A DNA stretch of 31,772 nucleotides from positions 1-31,772 of the forward strand of contig JANMQK010000278.1 in assembly GCA_031370485.1 (NCBI GenBank), in the 5' to 3' direction. The first letter of the stretch is position 1; every line of letters begins with the position of its first letter. The translations under genes were made by a program, and so were the position numbers. Source of the DNA: JANMQK01 sp031370485 (GTDB taxonomy: Bacteria; Acidobacteriota; Polarisedimenticolia; Gp22-AA2). This document shows positions 15,737 through 24,918 of this stretch, piece by piece. A model generated the notes under the pieces. It searched no databases and was not told where the DNA came from. It worked only from the letters and a program-made list of their open reading frames with translations.

Positions 15737-16144
15737 ATGCAGCTCACCAAAGGGGTCGAATACGGCATCGAGGGGATTCTCTACCTCGCGCGGCGCGACC
15801 TGGATGGCCTGTCGCTCGTCCGCGAGGTGTCCAGGGCCACGGTCATCCCGGAGAATTTCCTCTCCAAGATCTTCCAGAGACTTGCGACCAAGGGCCTCAT
15901 CCAGTCCCGGCGCGGATTCCGTGGCGGTTTCCGGCTGGCCCGGCCGGCGCGGCGGATCACGCTGCGCGAGATCGTCGAGGCGCTCGAAGGCCCGATCGAG
16001 TTTCACCGGTGCCTCGATCATATCAGGGCGCGCGGCCGGCGGGGTCGCTGCCACGTGAGGCGCGTTTTCGGCAAATTTCAGAGAAAGATTTCCGCCATTC
16101 TCGATCAGACCACCGTGGAGGATCTCCTGGAAACGACTTCCTGA
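15737..16144 (+). CDS. Rrf2-family transcriptional regulator
   Basis: The 135-aa protein has the Rrf2 winged-helix fold pattern: M-Q-L-T-K-G-V-E-Y-G, I-P-E-N-F-L-S-K-I-F-Q-R-L, then G-L-I-Q-S-R-R-G-F-R-G-G-F-R-L-A and I-T-L-R-E-I-V-E-A-L-E-G-P. Iron-sulfur members of the family have three Cys after this point; here only Cys92 and Cys105 remain, with several His nearby (90, 94, 106). It may bind a cluster with non-Cys ligands, respond to thiol chemistry, or have lost the cofactor. Its stop overlaps an ATG of the PHP frame, and the radical SAM gene follows, so it probably controls this cluster and links it to iron-sulfur or redox status (inference). Confidence 0.88.
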   Translation: MQLTKGVEYGIEGILYLARRDLDGLSLVREVSRATVIPENFLSKIFQRLATKGLIQSRRGFRGGFRLARPARRITLREIVEALEGPIEFHRCLDHIRARGRRGRCHVRRVFGKFQRKISAILDQTTVEDLLETTS

Positions 16145-16164
16145 TGGACGAGAGGAGCCAGGCA

Positions 16165-17217
16165 ATGCCATCTTTCGGACCAAAAGGGTCTGTTTCGTCC
16201 GGTTCGCCCTTGGCGGGAGTTCGCGGAAACCGGCCAATCTTCCGCGCGGATCTGCACGTGCACTCGCACCACTCGGGCCCCGGTCACATGCGCGTCCCGG
16301 GCATTCGCGCGGGGGTGGGGGAGCCCCGGGCCATCTACCGAGTGGCGAAGGCGCGCGGCCTCGGGCTCGTCACGCTGACCGATCTCGACACCATCGACGG
16401 GTGCCTGGAGTTCCTGGACCGGTATCCCGATACGGCGGACTTCATGATCTCCGAGGAGATCACGGCGGCCGACCCGCGCACCGGCCGGACCGCCCACCTG
16501 CTGGTTTACGATATCAACGAAGCGCAGCACGGGGAGTTGCAGCGCCGCCGGCGCGATCTGCGGGAGCTTCTGGATTACGTGCACTCCGAACGGATCGTGG
16601 CCTCCCTCAGCCCCTTCGCGGGCGGCCCGCTTCCTCCGGCGCGCATCGGCGCCATCCTGGAGGACCTGGTGGCGCTCTTCGAGCATATCGAGATCAAGAA
16701 CGGAGCCCTCGGGAGGTCCCACAATGACCTGGTCGCCCGCGTCGTCCAGACCGCGTCGCGCGGCCGGAGCGTCGGGCTCACGGCAGGCAGCGGCACGCAC
16801 GGTTCGGCGCGGGTCGGAAGCGCCGTGACGGCGTCCTTCGCGACCAGCCCCTCCGGGTTCATGCAGGATCTCCGGGAGCATCGCACCTGGGCCTTCGGGG
16901 AGGACGGCACGCTCCGGGCCTCATCGGCCGACCTGTCGCGGATCATCGCCGAGGGCTACCGCGCGTTCCTGCGACCCGGATCGGAGCGCGCCGTGAGGGG
17001 AGGGGGCGACGTCGTCCGGGCCCTCCTGGCCTTGCCGCTCCATCTTGTGGGGACGCCGTTCTGGCGCGACGGCCTGCGCAGGGCGCGGGCCTCGACACAC
17101 CTCCGAAGGGAGCGAAGGCGTCTTGATCGCATCGACATCGAGCAGTTCCAGGAACGCACCAGGTCCTACGGGTCGGCTTCCCTGGCGGTCGAACCCGCGT
17201 CACCCGAAGTGTTGTGA
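16165..17217 (+). CDS. PHP-domain protein with altered metal-binding motifs
   Basis: The 350-aa protein starts its PHP domain with R-A-D-L-H-V-H-S-H-H-S-G (His31, His33), and later keeps E-E-I-T (97-100) and T-A-H-L-L-V-Y-D (His111). Three usual metal ligands are changed: T-D-L-D (72-75) replaces T-D-H-D, L-S-P replaces A-H-P (position 149), and G-S-G-T-H (208-212) replaces G-S-D-x-H. Phosphoesterase activity is therefore doubtful. The last 100 residues are Arg-rich with a possible membrane-associating stretch (A-L-L-A-L-P-L-H-L-V-G). ATG 16165 has GAGGAG 7 nt upstream; ATG 16144 overlaps the Rrf2 stop and is an alternative. It lies between an Rrf2 regulator and a radical SAM enzyme, suggesting an accessory role. 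Confidence 0.75.
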   Translation: MPSFGPKGSVSSGSPLAGVRGNRPIFRADLHVHSHHSGPGHMRVPGIRAGVGEPRAIYRVAKARGLGLVTLTDLDTIDGCLEFLDRYPDTADFMISEEITAADPRTGRTAHLLVYDINEAQHGELQRRRRDLRELLDYVHSERIVASLSPFAGGPLPPARIGAILEDLVALFEHIEIKNGALGRSHNDLVARVVQTASRGRSVGLTAGSGTHGSARVGSAVTASFATSPSGFMQDLREHRTWAFGEDGTLRASSADLSRIIAEGYRAFLRPGSERAVRGGGDVVRALLALPLHLVGTPFWRDGLRRARASTHLRRERRRLDRIDIEQFQERTRSYGSASLAVEPASPEVL

Positions 17218-17280
17218 ATCAGAAGCCGGGGTCCGAGTATTGAAACAACTTATGAGATCTCTTCTGAAGGAGGAGTCCCG

Positions 17281-19308
<2,028 letters not shown>

Positions 19309-19330
19309 ATCAGCCACGGCCTTCCTGACG

Positions 19331-19356
19331 GAGCGGGGGCCCACGGGCCCCCGCTC
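19331..19356 (+). promoter_or_regulatory. Perfect GC hairpin between the radical SAM gene and pyk
   Basis: GAGCGGGGGCCC (19331-19342) pairs with GGGCCCCCGCTC (19345-19356), a 12-bp dyad. It begins 23 nt after the radical SAM stop and ends 7 nt before the pyk ATG, occupying the place of a ribosome site. No T-run follows. Confidence 0.6.
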
Positions 19357-19363
19357 GCGCATC

Positions 19364-20779
19364 ATGCGGCTCACCAAAATCATCGCCACGCTGGGACCCG
19401 CATCGACGGAGCCCAGAGCGCTCGCCGCGTTGCTGCGCGCCGGTACGGATGTCGCCCGCCTGAACCTGTCGCACGGGACCCATGCCGGTCATGCCCGCGT
19501 CGTCAGGCGATTGCGGCGCGCGGCCGCCGAGGCCGGCCGGACCGTGGCCATCCTGGTCGACCTGCAGGGGCGCAAGGCGCGCATCGGGAGGCTGGTCCAG
19601 CCCCTGCGACTGGCGCCGGGGGACACGGTTACTCTGACGCACCGGGACCTGGCCGGCCGGCCGGGACTCGTTCCCACGACCCATCGCTCCCTGGCCGACG
19701 ATGTCGGGCCGGGCGACCCGATCCTGCTGGACGACGGCCGGATCGAACTGCGTGTCATGGGCACGCGGAGAGGCGACGTCCGGTGCCGCGTGGTATCGGG
19801 CGGGACCCTCCTGGAGCACAAGGGAATCAATCTCCCCACGGCGACGCTGCGGGGCCCTTCCCTGACCGCCAAGGACAAGGACGACCTCGATTTCGCGCTG
19901 CGCCAGCGGGTCGACTACATCGCTCTCTCTTTCGTGCGGGGAGGGGAGGACATCGACCACGTCCGCGCACACCTGGCCCGGCGCCGGCAATCGGTCCCCC
20001 TGATTGCCAAGCTGGAACTGCAGGCCGCGGTCGACCGGCTGGACGAGATCCTCGAAAAGGCCGACGGCGTAATGGTCGCGCGTGGGGACCTCGGAGTGGA
20101 GGTCCCGCTGGAGCGGGTGCCGGTGCTGCAGAAGGAAATTCTCTACCGTGCCAACCGGGCCGGGGTTCTGGTCGTCACGGCGACGCAGATGCTGGAATCG
20201 ATGATCGAACAGCCGCTTCCGACACGGGCCGAGGCCAGCGACGTCGCAAACGCCATCTTCGACGGCACCGACGCCGTGATGCTCTCGGCGGAGACCGCCT
20301 CGGGCCGGCACCCCGCGCGGGCGGTCGCCGTGATGGACCGGATCATCCGCGAGGCCGAGAAGAGCGGGTTCCGCTCGGCGGGGCAGGCCGAGGCGCAGCC
20401 GGGACCGGATTGGGCGGTCCATGCCGTGGCCCATGCCGCCCGGGACGCCGCACGCCAGGCGGAGGCCAGGGCGATCGTCGTTTTCACGGAAACCGGTTCC
20501 ACGGCACGGATTCTCTCGAAGCTCAAGCCTCCCTGCCCCATCCTTGCCTTGAGCCAGCATGAAGCCGTGCGGCGGCGCATGGCGCTGTACCGGGGCGTGG
20601 CGCCGCTCAGCGTGACCCGGTCACGCGGCACCGAGCGCATGCTGGCGGAGGGCGACCGTGAGGTCCTGAGGCGCGGCCACCTGAGGAGGGGTCAGCGTGT
20701 GGTGGTCGTCGCGGGGACGTCGTCCCGAGCGGGGGCGACGAATTTCATGAAGATCCACCGCCTGGGCGAGAAGGTATGA
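19364..20779 (+). CDS. pyk: Pyruvate kinase
   Basis: Pyruvate kinase transfers phosphate from phosphoenolpyruvate to ADP at the end of glycolysis. The 471-aa product carries T-K-I-I-A-T-L-G-P-A-S, R-L-N-L-S-H-G, the catalytic Lys in L-I-A-K-L-E, M-V-A-R-G-D-L-G-V-E and A-T-Q-M-L-E-S-M. The usual D-L-Q-G-P-K-I-R block reads D-L-Q-G-R-K-A-R, and the C-terminal domain is short, so regulation may be atypical. ATG 19364 starts directly at the conserved N-terminus; the frame is open upstream only inside the radical SAM gene. No Shine-Dalgarno is visible because a hairpin fills that position. Its 3' end overlaps the convergent formimidoyltransferase gene by 35 nt. Confidence 0.92.
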   Translation: MRLTKIIATLGPASTEPRALAALLRAGTDVARLNLSHGTHAGHARVVRRLRRAAAEAGRTVAILVDLQGRKARIGRLVQPLRLAPGDTVTLTHRDLAGRPGLVPTTHRSLADDVGPGDPILLDDGRIELRVMGTRRGDVRCRVVSGGTLLEHKGINLPTATLRGPSLTAKDKDDLDFALRQRVDYIALSFVRGGEDIDHVRAHLARRRQSVPLIAKLELQAAVDRLDEILEKADGVMVARGDLGVEVPLERVPVLQKEILYRANRAGVLVVTATQMLESMIEQPLPTRAEASDVANAIFDGTDAVMLSAETASGRHPARAVAVMDRIIREAEKSGFRSAGQAEAQPGPDWAVHAVAHAARDAARQAEARAIVVFTETGSTARILSKLKPPCPILALSQHEAVRRRMALYRGVAPLSVTRSRGTERMLAEGDREVLRRGHLRRGQRVVVVAGTSSRAGATNFMKIHRLGEKV

Positions 20780-21701
20780 CGGTCACCGCGCCGGGATCGG
20801 CGGCGGCCGCCTGCTCGAGACGCCTTTCGAGAACCATCCCGGGCTCGAACCGCTCGAGCCGCAGGAAGAACTCGGCGGACATGAGAAGGGCGTCCTGCGG
20901 GACGAGCCCGACGATCTCGCTGCCGACGATCGTCGTTCCATAACGCGCGGCCTCGCTGCGGACCACCTCGAACACTCGGTGCAGCGGGGTCTTGCGGAAA
21001 TCGGTCATGTTGATCGAAACCTGCGCCAGTCCGCGCTCCCCGAGCAGCACGCCCATCGCCTTGACGTAGCGCAGACCGCCGCTGCTGTGACGGATGGCCC
21101 GGGCGATCTGGCGCGCCACCTCGACGTCGCCGGTCGCCAGGTTGATGTTGTAGGCGATCAGGAATTCGCGCGCCCCCACGGCCATGCAGCCCGCGGTAGG
21201 ATGGACCCGTTCAGGCCCGAAATCCGGCTTCCAGCGCGGGTCCTTGATCTTTTCCGCGAAACCTTCGAACTCCCCCTTGCGCAGAGCCGCGAGGTCGCGC
21301 CGGTGCTCGGCGGTCGCCGCCTCCTCGTAGAGATAGACCGGGACACCGTGGCGATGAGCGATCTCGGCGCCAATCTCCTTCGCAAGCCGGACGCAGTCCT
21401 CCATGGTGGCGCCGCGAACGGGGATCAGGGGGACGACGTCGAGCGCTCCCATCCGGGGATGTCCGCCCTGATGGGACGTCAGATCGATCCGCTCAACGCA
21501 GACCGCGGCAAGCGCCAGGAGAGCGTTGCGCAGGGCGGCGGAATCCCCGGCCAACGTCAGCACGGAGCGGTTGTGGTCCGCGTCCGAGGAGAGATCGAGT
21601 ACCCGCACCGGGCCGCTGGCGCGGACCGACTCCACGATGGCCTTGATGACCTCCGCTCTCCGCCCCTCGCTGAAGTTGGGAACGCTCTCGATAATCGTCA
21701 C
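20745..21701 (-). CDS. ftcD: Glutamate formimidoyltransferase
   Basis: This enzyme transfers the formimino group from formiminoglutamate (histidine breakdown) to tetrahydrofolate. The 318-aa protein corresponds to the N- and central subdomains of bifunctional FtcD, with V-P-N-F-S-E-G at the start, the catalytic-His motif G-G-H-P-R-M-G-A-L-D-V-V-P, and N-I-N-L-A-T-G-D-V. The cyclodeaminase half is absent, as in many bacterial monofunctional forms. GTG 21701 has GGAG 8-9 nt upstream. It follows the gamma-glutamylcysteine ligase gene by 30 nt on the same strand and is probably co-transcribed, although the pathways are not obviously connected. No hut gene is in the window. Confidence 0.92.
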   Translation of the reverse strand: MTIIESVPNFSEGRRAEVIKAIVESVRASGPVRVLDLSSDADHNRSVLTLAGDSAALRNALLALAAVCVERIDLTSHQGGHPRMGALDVVPLIPVRGATMEDCVRLAKEIGAEIAHRHGVPVYLYEEAATAEHRRDLAALRKGEFEGFAEKIKDPRWKPDFGPERVHPTAGCMAVGAREFLIAYNINLATGDVEVARQIARAIRHSSGGLRYVKAMGVLLGERGLAQVSINMTDFRKTPLHRVFEVVRSEAARYGTTIVGSEIVGLVPQDALLMSAEFFLRLERFEPGMVLERRLEQAAAADPGAVTVIPSRPGGGSS

Positions 21702-21731
21702 GCGGACTCCAGGTGGACCCTGCGATCGGGG

Positions 21732-23117
21732 TCAGGGGCCATCAAAGCCGGCACGCGAAAGCGCCTCGACCAGCAGACGCGGGTCCTTTTTCATCGATCC
21801 GTCCCATTCGCGCGCCAGCCGGTGCGCCGGGCAGCCCCCCTCACCGCCCAGGCGGCGGTCGAGAAGGTCGAGATGGGCGGCCTCCTCGGGCACGCCCTGG
21901 TTGTTCAGTCCCTGCCGCGCCAGGCGCACCAGCTCGGTCAGCGCGTCGCGCACCAGCGTGCCCGCGCGGGCGCCGGCCTCAGCCTTCGATTCCGCGACGG
22001 GCAGGCGGGCCCCGGGTCCCTTCTTGCAGACCTCGTCGAGCAGATGGTTCCTCTCGCGGACGCTCATGTCGCGCACCAGGCCCCACGCCAGCCTCCTGGA
22101 CGCGCCGTCGTAAAGCAGGCCCTTCCAGAGGGCCGCAAGGGCCATGCAGGAGGCGGGATCGCCCGAATCGGCGCCGCGGACCTCGATGTAGTGCTTCAGG
22201 CGCACCTCCGGGAACAGGGTCGTCAGATGGGTCTGGAAGTCGGCGACCGTGGCCCTCTGCCCGTCGAACCCCTTGCGGATGAACTTCCGGAACGACATGC
22301 CCTGGGCCGGCTTCAGATCGTCGCCCTGCGCCACGAAGAACATCGGAACGTCGAGCGCATACTCGAGGTAGTCTCCAAATCCCGCCCCGTCCTTGAACAC
22401 GAACGGCAGGATGCCGCACCGGTCCGGGTCGGTGTCGCGCCAGGCCCAGGCCCTGGCGGTCAGCATTCCATTGTCCATTCCCTCGGTGAGGGGTGAGTTG
22501 GCGTAGAGGGCCGTAATCAGTGGCGAGAGCCCCATGGCGGTCCGCATCTTGTCCATGGCGTCCGCCTCGCTGCTGTAATCCAGGTTGATCTGGATGCAGG
22601 CGGTCTGCTTCATCATGATGTGTCCCCGGCCGCCCCGGCGCGGCAGGTAGTCCTTCATGATCGCGTAGCGTTTCTTGGGGATCCACGGGATCGAGTCGAG
22701 CGGCGCAATCGGCTGCAACCCGACGCCGAGCCAGGCGATGCCGAGCGGCTGCGACAGTCCGTCGATTTCGGTGACAAACGCCTGCAGCTCCGCGCGCGCG
22801 TCGGAAAGTCCCCGGTGGACGGCTCCCGAGAGCTCCATCTGCCCGCCGGGCTCGAGGGTGATGCGGGTTCTTCCTTTCGTGGCGCCGAAAAGAAATCCGG
22901 CTTCCTCGTTGGGCGTCCATCCGCGATCGACGACGAGGCGCCGGAGGATCTCCGCGACCGACGCGGGACCGTCGTAGGGTATGGGAGCGCCCGTGTCCCG
23001 GATGACGCCGAATCGCTCGTACTCGATGCCGATGCCCCAGCGTTCGCGCGGCTTCGAGCCCAGCTCGAAGTACCCGTGCAGGTCGTCCTCTTTGGTGATG
23101 ATCGCGGTCAGGTCCAT
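21732..23117 (-). CDS. gshA: Glutamate-cysteine ligase (GCS2/plant-type family)
   Basis: The product (461 aa) makes gamma-glutamylcysteine from glutamate and cysteine with ATP, the first step of glutathione synthesis. It has the features of the plant/alphaproteobacterial group: G-I-E-Y-E-R-F near residue 30, L-E-P-G-G-Q-M-E-L-S-G at about 90-100, and H-I-M-M-K-Q-T-A-C-I-Q-I-N-L-D-Y-S-S-E. Later blocks include F-R-K-F-I and H-Y-I-E-V-R-G-A-D-S-G-D. The related EgtA of ergothioneine synthesis belongs to the same fold, so the pathway is not fixed by sequence alone; no gshB or egt genes are nearby. GAGGAA precedes ATG 23117 by a few bases. Confidence 0.88.
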   Translation of the reverse strand: MDLTAIITKEDDLHGYFELGSKPRERWGIGIEYERFGVIRDTGAPIPYDGPASVAEILRRLVVDRGWTPNEEAGFLFGATKGRTRITLEPGGQMELSGAVHRGLSDARAELQAFVTEIDGLSQPLGIAWLGVGLQPIAPLDSIPWIPKKRYAIMKDYLPRRGGRGHIMMKQTACIQINLDYSSEADAMDKMRTAMGLSPLITALYANSPLTEGMDNGMLTARAWAWRDTDPDRCGILPFVFKDGAGFGDYLEYALDVPMFFVAQGDDLKPAQGMSFRKFIRKGFDGQRATVADFQTHLTTLFPEVRLKHYIEVRGADSGDPASCMALAALWKGLLYDGASRRLAWGLVRDMSVRERNHLLDEVCKKGPGARLPVAESKAEAGARAGTLVRDALTELVRLARQGLNNQGVPEEAAHLDLLDRRLGGEGGCPAHRLAREWDGSMKKDPRLLVEALSRAGFDGP

Positions 23118-23223
23118 CGGTTCCTCGGGGCGGATTCTATCATCGTTGGCGACCGCTCAAGGGAAACCCGCGGGGGCGGGAGAGTCGCCGGAACACGTAA
23201 AAGGACGGGGGGAGAGCGGGTGC

Positions 23224-24918
23224 TCAGCCGATCGAGCGCCGGGCGCCCATCGGGTCGGAGTCCCGGTTCGAGCGCAGGCGGCTCCACTCCTCGTAGCGCT
23301 CCATGTAGAGGCGGGTGATGTCCTCGCCCGGCAGGCCGAGGCAGGCGGCATACTGTCTGAGGAAGCCGCGGACGAAGACCGCGGGAGGCAGGTCTCCAAA
23401 GCGCTCCTCCTCGAGGGCCTGCAGGTGCGTCGTGCGTATCTTCGTGCGCGCCGAGATGGCTTCGAGAGGTTGCTGCTGGCGCTGGCGCTCGGTGCGCAAT
23501 TCGGGCCCGTTGGAAGGAAGCCCTGACGGTCCGGGACTTTCGGTGCTCTTCCCGGGCGGTGGACCCTGCGGCGGTGAGGTCGCAGGGTCGCCGGGGGCTT
23601 CCGCGGCCGGGCCGGGAGACTTCCGGGGCCCCGAAAGGTCGGAGTGCGGCCCTCGAAGCTGCTCGGGCCTGAGCGCCCCGGCTTCGATCATCTGCCGGTC
23701 GTAAACCGCACGGCTCTCGAGGAAAATCAGCGTCCGGTAGGCGTTTTCGATGCGTGCCTGTATCTCGCGCAGCGCCGGAGCCTCGATCACGGTTGAGAGG
23801 TACGTCGTCTCCGGGTCGTACGTCCGCTTGAGGATCTGGTAGGCCTGCTGCACTTCCCTGGCGGAGGCCTTGGGAACCACCTCGAGGACCCTGTAATTGT
23901 CGATCGTTTCGAGGTCCTCCCATTCCTCATCGGAGCGCACCGGCGTCCCAAGCGTCGTCAGCAGACGGGTGGCGATTTTGGCGAGCGATTTCGTGGCCGC
24001 CGTGTTCGGGTACTGCTGGGAGAGCGACCGGCGCTTCTGCACCGTCTGCAGCACCGACGGGTCGTGCTCCACCAGTCCGGCGCTCTGCAGCGTCAGGCCG
24101 AAGCACTTCCTGAACCCGCTTGCCACGGCAGGGACCGCCTCCTCATCCGCGGCCTGGCGCACCTGGTTCAGGAGGAGGTGGAGCCGCGTCCGTCGCACCG
24201 CGACAGCGACCGCCTCCCGCGCGGCCGGGTCGATCGCGGCGATCCGGAGCATCAATGCGCGGAAGGAGGCCCGATCCGGGTCGGTCCCGGCCTGGCGCAC
24301 CTTCTCGGCAAGCGCCGCGCGGGCGTCGGCGCCCAGGGCCTCCGTCAGGCAGCGCCGCAGGTGCGCCTCCGTGAAAAGAAAGACACCCTCAAGCGCCGAG
24401 GGCTCCGGAGTGCCGACGAGGATCCCGAGGTTCGCCGCGGCGAAAGCGGCCATCGTCGCGGGGCCGCGCCCCGAGCCGCAGTCGATGAGGATGGAGTCCG
24501 CCAGAAGGGTTCCGAACTGGGAGACGATCTGCCCGACGAACGCGACGGGGTCAGTCTTCAACTCCCCCCGCTGCAGGCCGCCGATCAGCCTGAGGTGGTG
24601 CGCCGGGGTCTCGAAGGTCAGCTCGGTCAGCGAGGTGATGGAGCCGTGCGCGAAATCCTGGAGCGACCGTGGAAGCCGCGCGTAGCCCAGGTGGTTGTGT
24701 AGGTTGCTTCCCTGGAGATCGAGGTCCACGAGGACCACCCGATGGCCCGAGCGCGCCAGATGGATGCCGAGATTGGCCGCCAGCAGAGACCGGCCTACGC
24801 CGCCCTTACCCCCCGCCAGGGCCCACACCGTGGGCCGCGCCGGACGCGCCGCGGCGTCGGTTCGGGTTGACGCCGCGTTTTTCTGCGCCTCCGGCCTGTT
24901 ACCGTCGGTGAGCGTCAT
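23224..24918 (-). CDS. ParA/MinD-like ATPase fused to J-like and RodZ-type HTH modules
   Basis: The 564-aa protein has three parts. Residues about 28-330 form a ParA/MinD/FleN-type ATPase: P-loop G-G-K-G-G-V-G-R-S (Lys38, but Arg43 where the family has Lys), D-L-D-L-Q-G-S-N-L and I-L-I-D-C-G-S-G. Residues about 336-405 resemble a DnaJ J-domain (N-Y-R-V-L-E-V, A-x-R-E-V-Q-Q-A-Y, N-A-Y-R-T-L, R-A-V-Y-D-R-Q) without the HPD tripeptide. A Pro-rich linker leads to residues about 478-542, an HTH_25/RodZ N-terminal-like domain (I-S-A-R-T-K-I, F-V-R-G-F-L-R-Q-Y-A). No membrane helix is present. The ATG overlaps the spoVR stop by one base (TGATG), so it is the coupled last gene of the prkA operon. The role is unknown; positioning or scaffolding tied to PrkA signalling is inference. 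Confidence 0.85.
   Translation of the reverse strand: MTLTDGNRPEAQKNAASTRTDAAARPARPTVWALAGGKGGVGRSLLAANLGIHLARSGHRVVLVDLDLQGSNLHNHLGYARLPRSLQDFAHGSITSLTELTFETPAHHLRLIGGLQRGELKTDPVAFVGQIVSQFGTLLADSILIDCGSGRGPATMAAFAAANLGILVGTPEPSALEGVFLFTEAHLRRCLTEALGADARAALAEKVRQAGTDPDRASFRALMLRIAAIDPAAREAVAVAVRRTRLHLLLNQVRQAADEEAVPAVASGFRKCFGLTLQSAGLVEHDPSVLQTVQKRRSLSQQYPNTAATKSLAKIATRLLTTLGTPVRSDEEWEDLETIDNYRVLEVVPKASAREVQQAYQILKRTYDPETTYLSTVIEAPALREIQARIENAYRTLIFLESRAVYDRQMIEAGALRPEQLRGPHSDLSGPRKSPGPAAEAPGDPATSPPQGPPPGKSTESPGPSGLPSNGPELRTERQRQQQPLEAISARTKIRTTHLQALEEERFGDLPPAVFVRGFLRQYAACLGLPGEDITRLYMERYEEWSRLRSNRDSDPMGARRSIG

Noticed and set aside
20979..22496. A 505-codon plus-strand open frame opposite ftcD and gshA.
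   Set aside because: It mirrors two clearly conserved minus-strand enzymes and shows no domain pattern of its own.
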